Of a DNA stretch of 64,000 bases, positions 28,801-37,651 are shown piece after piece. Position 1 is the first letter of the stretch. Each line of letters opens with the position of its first letter. This stretch comes from Pedobacter sp. Leaf250. Lineage in GTDB: Bacteria; Bacteroidota; Bacteroidia; Sphingobacteriales; Sphingobacteriaceae. Below the pieces are notes generated by a model. The model was not told the origin of the DNA. It saw only the letters and a program-made list of their open reading frames with translations, and did no database searches. Where the stretch lies: NCBI RefSeq assembly GCF_920984735.1, contig NZ_CAKLBU010000011.1, positions 1-64,000 of the forward strand, read 5' to 3'. The translations under genes and the position numbers were made by a program.

Positions 28801-28888
28801 GAGCGGCACCACTAGCACTTATAACGGCAATATTTGCAGCAGTTAAGCTACTGATCTGAATAAATTTACGTCGGTTAATGGCGCTCAT
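25865..28888 (-). CDS. Alpha-L-rhamnosidase, GH106 family
   Basis: A 1007-residue exported glycoside hydrolase. A Tat-like signal (NRRKFIQ) opens the protein and GAAHLL probably precedes cleavage. The early segment YWWWFNGLIDKKGI, then WCMGGPW, matches the GH106 N-terminal (beta/alpha)8 barrel, and HDYRKTVADCM lies in the catalytic region. The last 150 residues form a galactose-binding-like beta-sandwich (TSPWRVNIS and INQWPNR). GH106 enzymes remove terminal rhamnose from pectin rhamnogalacturonan side chains or plant glycosides. It lies 24 bp from the GH78 gene and is co-transcribed. Confidence 0.9.
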   Translation of the reverse strand: MSAINRRKFIQISSLTAANIAVISASGAAHLLDINNPTDSLNLLEKAFLNPPDETRAGGYWWWFNGLIDKKGITKDLEEFKDKGIGNMLLVNSAGGLGGVPYPKGEKFLSPEWKALYRHALQEADRLGIEVGVNLSSGWCMGGPWIKPENSGRWFLQSTLNVKGPQAFSQKLPLPGGRDGYKNVFNPPGFKEYIDLPLDQLDYQDTSIVAILNPNGEASKITGARQAVFSAKTNRKDASNFAKANDVMGPTLYPWENAVTDKPIAIKNVVNLTDKIQTDGSLNWDVPPGEWTIVRTGHRMTGSKLMIAQPEADGLSIDWLDHRGVEIQFENLGNVLLEETRKAQSKALKYFCDDSFEDGFPNWTPKILEKFKAFCGYNPEPYLPVLAGYIIESAEISDRFLHDYRKTVADCMANGHYKRFAELCHENGLKVQNESAGPSRSGTMCMDTLKNLGRSDNPMGEFWLGAKHDEPGGLDDDQPYGVSRLEYGQNKVTKMVASAAHIYGRATASAEAFTSFRHWKDAPEHLKQALDRAFCEGINRIVVHTTTASRPEDGLPGYEYGAGTHFNRNVTWWEKSGAFLTYVSRCQFLLRAGKFVADVLFYNGDAAPNIVLPKHIPPGLGKGYDYDVCNEEVLLTRLSVKNKFIVLPDGMRYRILVLPDDTRMPEKVLNKLEELVKAGATIIGLKPTKSPSLSDYPQSDHLVKAKANQLWGKINGKSVKLNHFGNGRVFYGETPRNVLSKDGILPDFEYDGADNFIDFIHRRTDNEDIYFITNRLDKEAVSTCTFRVNKIPQLWDPVNGEMIKSFPYIKNGNRISIDLKFAKFQSYFVIFPKVQSNQLEKKKNPFPNLLVNQELKSDWEVNFDPKWAGPKKVKFDALSDWSKSDDEGIKFYSGKATYHKTFVNNLSTEGKTIFLDLGVVKNIASVKLNGKNLGTIWTSPWRVNISQALKPGENNLEIEVINQWPNRLIGDAALPKEKRLTNTNIVFKKTDALLPSGLIGPVQILSD

Positions 28889-28912
28889 TTTGGGATGTGA
28901 TCTAATTATAAA

Positions 28913-31645
28913 TTATTTTGTAAAGGTATATTCGAAGTGGTATTTACCAGATCCAACTTCGAAAACTTTATTCTTTGAGTCTTGATTACGCTTTTTAAGG
29001 TAAACCAATTTCTCTACCTCTTTTCCGCTTTCAGTAATTTTGGCGTTTGCCGAGAAAGGTAAAATGATATTTGCTGTAGTATTGGTTGGTATTTCAATAT
29101 CGAGAATAAACTGATCTCCTTCAATCTTCCAACTGGATTCAATTAGCCCATATAAACTTTCGAATTTGGCCGAGGCGTTGGTAAAATTTCCACCAGGCTG
29201 GGGCGCAATATTGATTTTTTTGTAACCAGGTTGATTCGCATCACTGTTTATGCCAGCAACTGTTTTATACATCCAATCGCCAATTGCACCATAAGCATAA
29301 TGGTTAAACGAATTCATGGAAGTAGCCTGAAAACTTCCATCGGGTTTAATTCCATCCCAACGTTCCCAAATGGTTGTTGCCCCTTTTTTTACAGGATATA
29401 ACCAAGATGGATAAGTTTCTTGCAGCAACAGTTTGTAGGCTACATCATTATAGCCAAAACGCGTTAATACATGGCAGAGATATGGCGTACCTAAAAAACC
29501 TGTGGTTAAGTGATTTTTATAGCTGGCTACATTTTCAGCTAGCCTTGCTGCAGCCTGCAATCGCAAATCTTCGGGAAGCATATCAAAATTAAGTGCCAAA
29601 ACATACGCGGTTTGCGAACTCGAAACCAATCGACCAGATACAGTAACATATTCCCGCATAAATGCAGCTTTAATATCCTTCAAAAGCGATTCGTATTGCT
29701 TAACATCATCATTTTTTCCTAAAATTTTTGCAGCATCTATTACATTTTGGGTAGATGCGGCATAAAAAATCTGTGCAATCAGAAATTTATCGGTTAAGGC
29801 GGCTTTACCGTCACGGTCATCAGCCATGGTGTAAAAAAGCCAGTCGCCATAATGCGGACCACTATTCCATAAATTATCTTTACTGATGCTTTTAACATAA
29901 CCTACCCAAGCTTTCATGCTATTGTATTGCCTTGATAACAAATCCTTATCGCCATATGCCTGATAATAATTGTAAGGAATAATCGTAGCTACATCGCCCC
30001 AACCAGCAGAACCTGCGTTAGCCTTACTCCTCACATCTGGAATAACCACTGGAACATTTCCATTCTCATGCTGATCTACTGATAAGTCGGCTAACCATTT
30101 AGAAAAAAATGCCGATACATCCATATTAAATGCTGCAGTATTAAAAAATACTTGCGCATCGCCTGTCCAGCCCAAACGTTCATCTCTTTGCGGACAATCA
30201 GTGGGCACATCTAAAAAATTCCCCTTTTGTCCCCATTGAATATTGCTTTGTAACTGATTAACCAATGCATTTGATGAACTGAAATTCCCTGTTGGTTTCA
30301 TATCAGAATAAATTGCAATTGCTGATAGGTTACTTTCAGTCAACGGTAATTTATAGCCAGAAATTTTCACATACCTGAAACCTTGAAAGGTAAAATGAGG
30401 CTCCAGAATATCTTCTTTAGCTCCTGATAAAATGTACTTATTCTCTTGTTTTGCTGCCCGGAGATTATCGGTGTAAAAATTACCTTGTTGATCCAGCACT
30501 TCAGCATGATTAACCGTAATCGTGTCGCCTTTTGTGCCTTTCAAATTTAACTTTACCCATCCCACCAGGTTCTGGCCAAAGTCGACTACGGTTTCACCTT
30601 TTGGAGTTTTAAATATTTTTACTGCTTTAATGTTTTCATGTTTAGTAACTGCCGGACCAATTGGTGCTACCAAATTATCTTTGTTAAGATCCAAAACCTT
30701 TACTGCTTTCCATGCAGATGATTTCAGATTCACAGCAGTTCTGATCAACTGCGCATCGAAAGTTTCGCCATTATAGATGTCTGATTTTCTGATTGGCCCC
30801 TCGAATGAAACTTTCCAGGTACCGTCAGAATTGAATTTTATGACAGAGCCATCGGTATAGGTTACTTCCAGTTGATAAAGGAGGCCAACCTCTTTTCCAT
30901 AAATATTTCTTTTGCTTTTGAACTCCAGATTACCACGGTACCAACCATCGCCAACGGTTACAAAGGTTTCGTTTTTTCCTGTATTTAGAAGCGCTGTTAC
31001 ATCATAGGTTTGATACTGTAAACGTTTCTGATAGCTTGTCCAACCAGGTGTAAAGTACTGGTCACCAACTCTTTTTCCGTTTATAGATGCTTCATATAAT
31101 CCATGGGAAGTAATGTATAATCTTGCTGACTTTACAGATTTAGTTAATTCAAATTGTTTGCCAAATATGGGTGCAGCGCCTACTTTACCATCAGTAACTT
31201 TTTCACTTTCAATCCAACTTGCTGACCAGTTAGAACCATTTAACATTCCCGTTTCAAAAAACTGAACTGCACTCCAAGCAGAACTATTTTTGTTTCGATC
31301 ACTAATTTTTACCTGCCAATAATAACGTTGTCTCGACATTAACTGAGGACCGCGATAAACCACATGTACAGACTGATCGCTTTCTATCTTACCACTATTC
31401 CAAGTGAGGTTTTTATTATGGATTAAGTCGTTTTCATTTTGACCTACACGAATTTCGTAGGTTTTTTGAATCGTTTGCTTCACATCCGAAGTAATTTTCC
31501 AACCAAAACGAATGGCATTGGTATCAATTCCAATGGGGTTCGATTTATAGTTTAATGTTAAGCCTGATAAGGTTAGATTTTGGGCAAATGCAAAAACTGC
31601 AACAAATTGAAATAAGAAAATCAGGATGATTTTTTTCGGGCTCAT
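28913..31645 (-). CDS. Alpha-L-rhamnosidase, GH78 family
   Basis: A 910-residue exported enzyme. The Sec signal peptide ends at VFAFAQ (residue 22). Domain order is the family norm: N-terminal fibronectin-like and galactose-binding-like beta domains (to about residue 440), an (alpha/alpha)6 barrel, and a C-terminal beta domain. The catalytic acidic cluster lies in CPQRDERLGWTGD, and the later IWERWDG carries the second essential Glu. It releases L-rhamnose from glycosides by inversion. It is the first gene of the GH78-GH106-rhaT-rhaEW operon. Confidence 0.95.
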   Translation of the reverse strand: MSPKKIILIFLFQFVAVFAFAQNLTLSGLTLNYKSNPIGIDTNAIRFGWKITSDVKQTIQKTYEIRVGQNENDLIHNKNLTWNSGKIESDQSVHVVYRGPQLMSRQRYYWQVKISDRNKNSSAWSAVQFFETGMLNGSNWSASWIESEKVTDGKVGAAPIFGKQFELTKSVKSARLYITSHGLYEASINGKRVGDQYFTPGWTSYQKRLQYQTYDVTALLNTGKNETFVTVGDGWYRGNLEFKSKRNIYGKEVGLLYQLEVTYTDGSVIKFNSDGTWKVSFEGPIRKSDIYNGETFDAQLIRTAVNLKSSAWKAVKVLDLNKDNLVAPIGPAVTKHENIKAVKIFKTPKGETVVDFGQNLVGWVKLNLKGTKGDTITVNHAEVLDQQGNFYTDNLRAAKQENKYILSGAKEDILEPHFTFQGFRYVKISGYKLPLTESNLSAIAIYSDMKPTGNFSSSNALVNQLQSNIQWGQKGNFLDVPTDCPQRDERLGWTGDAQVFFNTAAFNMDVSAFFSKWLADLSVDQHENGNVPVVIPDVRSKANAGSAGWGDVATIIPYNYYQAYGDKDLLSRQYNSMKAWVGYVKSISKDNLWNSGPHYGDWLFYTMADDRDGKAALTDKFLIAQIFYAASTQNVIDAAKILGKNDDVKQYESLLKDIKAAFMREYVTVSGRLVSSSQTAYVLALNFDMLPEDLRLQAAARLAENVASYKNHLTTGFLGTPYLCHVLTRFGYNDVAYKLLLQETYPSWLYPVKKGATTIWERWDGIKPDGSFQATSMNSFNHYAYGAIGDWMYKTVAGINSDANQPGYKKINIAPQPGGNFTNASAKFESLYGLIESSWKIEGDQFILDIEIPTNTTANIILPFSANAKITESGKEVEKLVYLKKRNQDSKNKVFEVGSGKYHFEYTFTK

Positions 31646-31812
31646 AAAATTAATTAATCAAAAAAACTTTGTTCAGATATTATGGAAGCAACAATTATTA
31701 CCAAATTAAAACATAAAAGAAAACCGCTTCGACATATTTGGCATATTAAAGATAGTATTCTGAAAACAAAAATCCGATAGGAAACCCATTGTATCTGAAA
31801 TTTTATACAACA

Positions 31813-31832
31813 TTATAAAACAAAATTAAACT
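31813..31832 (-). promoter_or_regulatory. A/T-rich 20-mer shared with the polyol operon upstream region
   Basis: Matches 18290-18309 at 19 of 20 positions and lies 168 bp upstream of the GH78 start. It contains a TAATTTTG (minus strand, 31821-31828) that fits the -7 consensus, but I could not see a well-placed -33 box. Confidence 0.35.
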
Positions 31833-31865
31833 AGATGTTAAATAAAATTAAAGTTTATAATTTTA

Positions 31866-33287
31866 TTAACAAACCTGAATCATTTCGATTTGTAGTAAAT
31901 GCGCCAATTTTTTCAGCTTTGCGCCAATGTGCCCAACACCAACAGCACAGTGGTGAGCTGGTCCGGCAGCATTCCAATTCTCAACAAATTTTCTGGCACC
32001 AATTGGGAAGCGATACCTGCTATTTGTATTGCCAATTTCGAGAATGGGACCTTCGACAGACTCTCCTTCTGCCACTAAGAAAAACACCTTTCCATTACTT
32101 TCAACCACTGACAGTAATGTAACAAGGCCATATTTCACAGACATTTCTACAGATAAACCACTACCAACCTTACCATGATAAACCTGCAGCGGTTTAACTT
32201 TTATCTTACCTTCAGCTATGGCTAAATGCCCGGGTCCATCATGCCCCATTAACACCACATCAGCTTCAAAATCCATGGCATAGTATTCGGTAAATGAGCC
32301 ACCAACGCCGAAACCATCCATAATTTTCATGGCCTGAGCATTTTTAATTTCATATTCACCCGCAACAGGAACCCCATTTGCAGTGAGTATTGAATTACCC
32401 AAAATGATCGAACTCATCGTTTCTGCGTTGGCATTACCAGTACCTTTGTGGTAATATGCTAACGATCCTAAATGGTAACGCTCCACCAGCTTATCAAGAG
32501 CAACAGCAGTTTTTGCTGCTTTTTCCAATTCAATTTGTTCGCAGGAGGCATCAATATCAAATACCGATGTAAACTGATTGAGCTTCGTATTTATTTCTGT
32601 TCCTAAAACTTCTGCTCTTAAAGCAGTGAGTTCATCAGGCTCGATAATTTCTACATGATTTCCAAAAACTGCACACTGGAGGGTGATATCTGAATAAATA
32701 TCGAGCATACCGTTATAGTAATTGCCTATTAAACCCAAAGTATTGTGGCTCATCAGGTGTGCAACTTTTGCCGCATCTACCCATTCTTTAATTTCCTGCC
32801 AAGTATTCTCATTATTTAGCACACCTGTTACCTGTTCAAACGGGACATTAGCTCTTTTAAAAACATTTGCAATTTCTGGAACCGGACAGGCAGCGCAGTA
32901 AGCAAGCCATTCGCCGGTCATTTTGGTTCGATCGTTTAATTGATTAAATGTTTTATAATAAATGCTATCTTCTGGAGATAAATTCAAAATGATTACGGGA
33001 ACTTTTGCCCGCCGCACAACCGGAAGAACTGTTGACGACAGTGCATAAGTAGTTACATATAAAAAAATAAGATCAACATCACCCTTTCTAAAATCGTGCC
33101 CCGCCGTAAACGCTTTCGTTGGGTTATCGACCAAACCTAGGTTTAACACCTCGGTGCCAAAACTACGTAATCGATTAGCAGCTTCATTTAGATAACCAAT
33201 CAATCGGTTTTCTAAGCCATTAAATTGTTGCCAATAAGTATCGAGCCCGATACCGAATAAACCGATCTTAAAAGGATGTTTAGTCAT
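31866..33287 (-). CDS. L-fucose/L-arabinose isomerase-family protein
   Basis: A 473-residue cytosolic protein with the fold of the fucose/arabinose isomerases. The N-terminus (IGLFGIGLDTYWQQF) forms the first Rossmann-like domain, LIFLYVTTYALSSTV is the second strand-helix unit, and EYYAMDFEADVVLMGHDGPGH matches the metal-binding C-terminal region (Glu, Asp and His). It is close to the L-arabinose isomerase-like group whose sugar is often unknown. No kinase of its own lies beside it, and 220 bp separate it from the GH78 gene. It may isomerise another deoxy sugar or pentose released from the same plant polymer (inference). Confidence 0.8.
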   Translation of the reverse strand: MTKHPFKIGLFGIGLDTYWQQFNGLENRLIGYLNEAANRLRSFGTEVLNLGLVDNPTKAFTAGHDFRKGDVDLIFLYVTTYALSSTVLPVVRRAKVPVIILNLSPEDSIYYKTFNQLNDRTKMTGEWLAYCAACPVPEIANVFKRANVPFEQVTGVLNNENTWQEIKEWVDAAKVAHLMSHNTLGLIGNYYNGMLDIYSDITLQCAVFGNHVEIIEPDELTALRAEVLGTEINTKLNQFTSVFDIDASCEQIELEKAAKTAVALDKLVERYHLGSLAYYHKGTGNANAETMSSIILGNSILTANGVPVAGEYEIKNAQAMKIMDGFGVGGSFTEYYAMDFEADVVLMGHDGPGHLAIAEGKIKVKPLQVYHGKVGSGLSVEMSVKYGLVTLLSVVESNGKVFFLVAEGESVEGPILEIGNTNSRYRFPIGARKFVENWNAAGPAHHCAVGVGHIGAKLKKLAHLLQIEMIQVC

Positions 33288-33501
33288 GATTTTATTTTTA
33301 GGGATGCTGAATTAAATCTTCGTGTTGAATAGATTTTCTTCAACGAAATTTATTGGTTAGATTTTTTAGAGATAAACTAAATTATGCAAAGCTTTCTGAA
33401 ATCAAATGATTTGACCTGTTTTTTCGAAAATTTATTCTCTGCGTTATCTATGATATTTCGACTTAGGAAAACTAAAATCATCTTTTTACAGTATAGCTAT
33501 T

Positions 33502-34221
33502 ATGGATTTCAACAATAAAAACATTTTAGTAGTGGGCGGCAGCGCTGGCATTGGCTTGGCTTTAGTTAAAAACCTGTCAGAAAAGGGCGCAACAATTTAT
33601 AATGCATCGAGAAATAGCAATGAAGAATGGCCTGCTGGAGTAAAGCACCTTAATTTAAATGTTTTGGAAGATACAGCTGCTCTAACCGAATTTCTCCCAG
33701 ATGATTTGCATGGGCTGGTATATTCTGTTGGAAGCATAACACTAAAACCTTTTGGCAGAGTTTCGGAAGAAGATTTTTTGAACGATTACCGTTTAAATGT
33801 AATTGGTGCGGCTAAGGTAATTCAGCAAGCACTCAAAAACCTGAAAGCTGCTGGTTCATCATCGATCGTTTTAATTAGTTCGGTTGCAGCCAGTACAGGA
33901 ATGGGCTTTCACAGTAGTATTTCGGCTGCCAAAGCCGGTGTTGAAGGATTGACCAAATCGCTTGCAGCAGAGTTTGCAGCCATAAATGTTAGGGTAAATG
34001 CAGTAGCTCCATCCCTTACCGATACGCGATTGGCTTCGAGTTTATTAAACACTGACGATAAGAAAATGGCGTCGGCGAAAAGACATCCTATCGGAAAATA
34101 TGGTCAACCCGAAGATATCGCGACAGCAATTACCTTCTTACTTAGTGAAGAAAGCAATTGGATAACCGGGCAGGTAATTAATATTGATGGCGGAATGGGA
34201 AGTTTAAGAACCAACCTCTAG
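33502..34221 (+). CDS. SDR-family protein with substituted catalytic tyrosine
   Basis: A 239-residue short-chain dehydrogenase fold. The NAD(P) motif is VGGSAGIG (residues 11-18) and the structural NAG-equivalent is SVGS (75-78). The active-site Ser is at 126-127 and Lys at 144, but position 140, where the catalytic Tyr of YxxxK should be, is Ile (SSISAAK, codon ATT). The C-terminal INIDGG motif is normal. Many Bacteroidota carry similar Tyr-less relatives, so this is probably a subfamily with changed chemistry and not a broken gene. It stands alone and ends 11 bp before the converging hydrolase gene. Confidence 0.85.
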   Translation: MDFNNKNILVVGGSAGIGLALVKNLSEKGATIYNASRNSNEEWPAGVKHLNLNVLEDTAALTEFLPDDLHGLVYSVGSITLKPFGRVSEEDFLNDYRLNVIGAAKVIQQALKNLKAAGSSSIVLISSVAASTGMGFHSSISAAKAGVEGLTKSLAAEFAAINVRVNAVAPSLTDTRLASSLLNTDDKKMASAKRHPIGKYGQPEDIATAITFLLSEESNWITGQVINIDGGMGSLRTNL

Positions 34222-34232
34222 AATTTAGTTTC

Positions 34233-35090
34233 CTAAACCTTTTCTATATTTTTAATGATAAATGCAATCACTTCCGGAGATTTAATGATCTTATAATGGC
34301 CAATTTCGGTAAAGGCAACAGACTCTATTTCACGGTTGGCTGCCAGAAAATCCCGAAGAAAAGCAACTGGCGAAATTTGATCTTCTGGATCGAAAGCCAA
34401 TAAATGTTTGACAGATTTATCCAGGTGATACAGATTTAGCAGATTGAAATAATCGGCAGATACATTTACTTCACTTTCAAAATTCTGAAAGAAAATTTCC
34501 TGATCAGACTTGCTTACCAATACGCCATCTAAACTTTGTTCAAAATTTTCCTTCAGTTTAATTAATGGCGCAATACTGATTAACAGTTTTGTCTGAAGCG
34601 CCACATCCTGCAGTGCAAGAATATTGGCCATAGCACCCAAAGAATGACCAATTACAAAATCAATGGTTTTATATTTTTCAATAATTGCCTTAACCGAATC
34701 GCGATATAAAATGAGGTTTGAGAGTTCGGAAATTGAACTTCCATTGCCGGGTGCGTCAAATGAAATAATCTGTACATCATCTAACTTCCGCAGCTCTACA
34801 ATGAGCTCATAAAAATCAAGTGCTTTTGATGCCCAACCGTGGCTAAGCAAAATTTTTCTTTTACCCGAACCCCAGCTAAAACAGTTGATGAGAATATCGC
34901 TCTGCGTAAAATATTGATCGTAAACAGTCAGCCTAAACTGTTCCGCCTCGGCAATAAGTTGCTCGTGATGTAAACGCAAGGGCATTTTTGGTGAATAGAG
35001 TACAAACTTACGGATGAGCGCATTTCTACTTTCGCCAGGCTCATCTGCCGAAGCCTTGATATCGGTTACAATCTGTTTGAGTATTTTCAA
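34233..35090 (-). CDS. Alpha/beta hydrolase
   Basis: A 285-residue serine hydrolase fold protein. The nucleophile elbow is GHSLG with Ser150. The oxyanion HG pair is in LLSHGWA (84-85). The acid is probably in FDPEDQISP, and the His in IGHYKII near the C-terminus. There is no signal peptide. It follows the pyrophosphohydrolase gene by 8 bp, so they share an mRNA. Substrate unknown: thioesters or small carboxylic esters are possible. Confidence 0.85.
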   Translation of the reverse strand: MKILKQIVTDIKASADEPGESRNALIRKFVLYSPKMPLRLHHEQLIAEAEQFRLTVYDQYFTQSDILINCFSWGSGKRKILLSHGWASKALDFYELIVELRKLDDVQIISFDAPGNGSSISELSNLILYRDSVKAIIEKYKTIDFVIGHSLGAMANILALQDVALQTKLLISIAPLIKLKENFEQSLDGVLVSKSDQEIFFQNFESEVNVSADYFNLLNLYHLDKSVKHLLAFDPEDQISPVAFLRDFLAANREIESVAFTEIGHYKIIKSPEVIAFIIKNIEKV

Positions 35091-35098
35091 CCTTAAAG

Positions 35099-35566
35099 CT
35101 AAACTAAATGAGATTTTAAATCTGCGGGAGAATAGTTAATCGACTTCAAAGTCTTGTCGTCTGCTTTTCTAAAAACCAAAAACAAGCCATCAACCTCTTT
35201 ATAATAAGATTCAGTTTGGTCTTTGTCGAAATAATGTTTAATAGTTTTTTCAGCTTCTTCTACAGTTTTGCAAGCTTTACTCATGTTGGAGCGGTGAACT
35301 TCATCAAACAGCGTTTTGAATTTTCCACCTAAACCAAATTCATGAATGGCTCCGGCCAAAACATATTGCAAATCGCAAAGGGCATCTGCAACCTCTACTA
35401 AATCATCATTTTCAATGGCTTCCTGTAATTCTTTTAATTCTTCCGCCAAAAGCGCAACACGAAGGTTTGCTCTTTGCTTAGCAGGAATTATCGGTGTTTC
35501 TAAAATGGGATGTTTGAAAGTTGTGTGAAATTCGGCAACTTGGTTAAGTGAATTGGTTTCTTGCAT
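35099..35566 (-). CDS. MazG/HisE-like nucleoside triphosphate pyrophosphohydrolase
   Basis: A 155-residue all-alpha NTP pyrophosphatase-type protein. The metal-binding signature EExxE..ExxD is visible as Glu42-Glu43-x-x-Glu46 and Glu58-x-x-Asp61, followed by ALCDLQYVL. This matches the phosphoribosyl-ATP pyrophosphohydrolase-like (PF01503) group. His operon genes are not nearby, so a house-cleaning nucleotide role is more likely than histidine biosynthesis. First gene of a two-gene unit with the alpha/beta hydrolase. Confidence 0.85.
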   Translation of the reverse strand: MQETNSLNQVAEFHTTFKHPILETPIIPAKQRANLRVALLAEELKELQEAIENDDLVEVADALCDLQYVLAGAIHEFGLGGKFKTLFDEVHRSNMSKACKTVEEAEKTIKHYFDKDQTESYYKEVDGLFLVFRKADDKTLKSINYSPADLKSHLV

Positions 35567-35710
35567 TATCTGTTCGATTTATGATTGGCAAACTTAATAA
35601 ATATTGTTCGATTGATAAATTGCTTCAGTGGTAGATTTGTACACACAAGGTTATATTCAAACTGGATAGATTTTAATTTTACCTTCAAACAACTGAGCAC
35701 CAAACTTGCC

Positions 35711-36430
35711 TTACTTCCTATCTTTTACCACCTTAAAAAATTCTTCTTTGTAAGTTTCGCCAATTGGAATCGATTGATCATTGATATAAATCGTGTTGCC
35801 ATCAATCATTTTAATTTTTTCCAAAGAAATGATATAAGATTTATGAACCCGGTAGAATGGTGGCTTTGGTAAATCAGCTTCCAATTCTCTAAGTGCCTGA
35901 TAGGTAATAATTCTCTGCGTAGAAGTATAAACCGAAACGTAATTTTTCAATCCTTCAATGTATAAAATATCATCGTAATTAACTTTGATGAATTTATTTT
36001 TTGTATCGCCTTTTATAAAAATGAAATCATTTCCACTGGTTGGAGCTGGCGTATTTACAATTTCCTGTTGCAATGGAGAAATGATTTGCTGGGCTTTTAT
36101 TGCCGCTTTATAAAACCGATCGTAAGAAATTGGTTTCAGCAAATAATCCACTACATCTAAATCAAAGCCATCCAAGGCATATTCAGGATAGGCGGTTGTT
36201 AAAATGACTTTACACTTACCTCCACAAATTTTCAGGAACTGAATTCCAGTTAACTCAGGCATTTGAATATCAAGAAAAACAAGATCAACCTTACCCTCCT
36301 GTACCAGAGCCAATGCTTCAAAGGGATTTGTAGTAGCACCTACCAATTCCAGAAATGGTGTTTTTCCAATGAAAGTGGCAATAATATCTGATGCGTAAGA
36401 TTCATCATCAACAGCTAAACAGCGGATCAT
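35711..36430 (-). CDS. LytTR-family response regulator
   Basis: A 239-residue two-component regulator. Residues 1-120 form the receiver domain with Asp8-Asp9, phosphoacceptor Asp54 (VFLDIQMP) and the conserved Lys in YLLKPIS near 105. Residues about 140-239 are a LytTR DNA-binding domain (KYVSV-type NYVSVYTS, then FYRVHKSYIIS). It is the third gene of an operon starting with its likely partner histidine kinase, 15 bp downstream of a serine hydrolase gene. Confidence 0.95.
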   Translation of the reverse strand: MIRCLAVDDESYASDIIATFIGKTPFLELVGATTNPFEALALVQEGKVDLVFLDIQMPELTGIQFLKICGGKCKVILTTAYPEYALDGFDLDVVDYLLKPISYDRFYKAAIKAQQIISPLQQEIVNTPAPTSGNDFIFIKGDTKNKFIKVNYDDILYIEGLKNYVSVYTSTQRIITYQALRELEADLPKPPFYRVHKSYIISLEKIKMIDGNTIYINDQSIPIGETYKEEFFKVVKDRK

Positions 36431-36445
36431 AATAATATATAATTT

Positions 36446-37651
36446 TTAAAATTGTCGACCTAATTTGGGGATAAAACTCTCCAGATTCATTCTTTTACTT
36501 GGATAGTTACCCATCCTTATTATGATTACATTATTTTTTGGGTTAACATATACATACTGTCCCAAAATACCTGTTGCTGTATAATCAATTGCCTTAAGCT
36601 TGAAGTAATACCCATTGTATTTAGTTTTTTTTATATCGGCACTTAAATTTAATTTATTAAGAGCAGCTTTTGCACTTTCTTCATCCTTAAAATAACGATA
36701 ATCATAGCAGGCCCACCACTGATTTTTGTATCCAAGTTCTTCAAGTGTATCAGGATTTGTTGTCTCTTCAACCCACTTTCTAGAAAGAATTTGCTTACCA
36801 TCCCAATTTCCTTTGTTGAGATAAAGCCTCCCCAATTTAGCAAAATCTAATGCGGTTGCATTTAAGCAACAAAATGCTTTGGCAGTATTTTGATTATCTA
36901 AACTCCAAATTGCATCTGATTCAGCACCTAGCGGTTGCCATAAATATTCTGCTAGTAAATCTTGTATTTTTCTGTTTGTTGCTTTCTCTAAAATTGCAGC
37001 TAAAATTTGAGTGTTTATACTTTGATATTCAAATTTTAACCCGGGCTCCCCTTTCATTCTTAATTTGGAAACTTGATTTTTTAGTGAGGCACCATAATAT
37101 AATCTGGTAATGGAAGAAAACGGTGTTTCTTTATTTTCATCAAAATCAATGGAAGAGCGCATATCTAATACATGCTGAATGGTTAACCGCTTAAAACGTT
37201 CATCATTCTTTGCGAGTTGTGGTAAGTATTTAATAACAAAATCTTTTGTAGATGAAACAATTTTCTTATCGATTGCAATGCTCATTATAGTAGCCACAAA
37301 AGATTTAGCAACAGAAAAGCTTGGATGCAAGGTATTTTGATTTACACCATCAGCAAAACGCTCATATACAATGCTGTCATTTTTAATAACAATAAAAGCA
37401 TTGGTATTTGTTCGATTAAGAAAAGTATCTAAATAAGTTTTTAACTCAATATATTTTGAAGGATTATTTCCGTTTACGAATCGGAAAGGTGATTTAGATG
37501 GCAATAACCTAGTGTTGTTAAATTTGCTGCTATCATTTAAATCTGGTGACCACCATCTTACTGCTCTTATTGGAGCACAAGATGAGTACAACATCAAGGT
37601 GAATAAACCTATTAAAATGCTGGATTGCCTTTTCAATAAATGTATCATCAT
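36446..37651 (-). CDS. Serine hydrolase lipoprotein (class C beta-lactamase fold)
   Basis: A 401-residue penicillin-binding-protein-like hydrolase. A hydrophobic N-terminus ends in a lipobox with Cys25 (LYSSC), so it is probably a lipoprotein facing the periplasm. The catalytic SxxK is Ser113-Val-Ala-Lys116, and a Tyr-containing YQSINTQ segment stands in for the YxN motif. It is related to 6-aminohexanoate-dimer hydrolase/EstB-type enzymes. Its start overlaps the end of the histidine kinase gene by 4 bp and it is followed 15 bp later by the response regulator. The enzyme thus sits inside a two-component operon, which suggests it processes or senses the same envelope signal. Confidence 0.9.
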   Translation of the reverse strand: MMIHLLKRQSSILIGLFTLMLYSSCAPIRAVRWWSPDLNDSSKFNNTRLLPSKSPFRFVNGNNPSKYIELKTYLDTFLNRTNTNAFIVIKNDSIVYERFADGVNQNTLHPSFSVAKSFVATIMSIAIDKKIVSSTKDFVIKYLPQLAKNDERFKRLTIQHVLDMRSSIDFDENKETPFSSITRLYYGASLKNQVSKLRMKGEPGLKFEYQSINTQILAAILEKATNRKIQDLLAEYLWQPLGAESDAIWSLDNQNTAKAFCCLNATALDFAKLGRLYLNKGNWDGKQILSRKWVEETTNPDTLEELGYKNQWWACYDYRYFKDEESAKAALNKLNLSADIKKTKYNGYYFKLKAIDYTATGILGQYVYVNPKNNVIIIRMGNYPSKRMNLESFIPKLGRQF

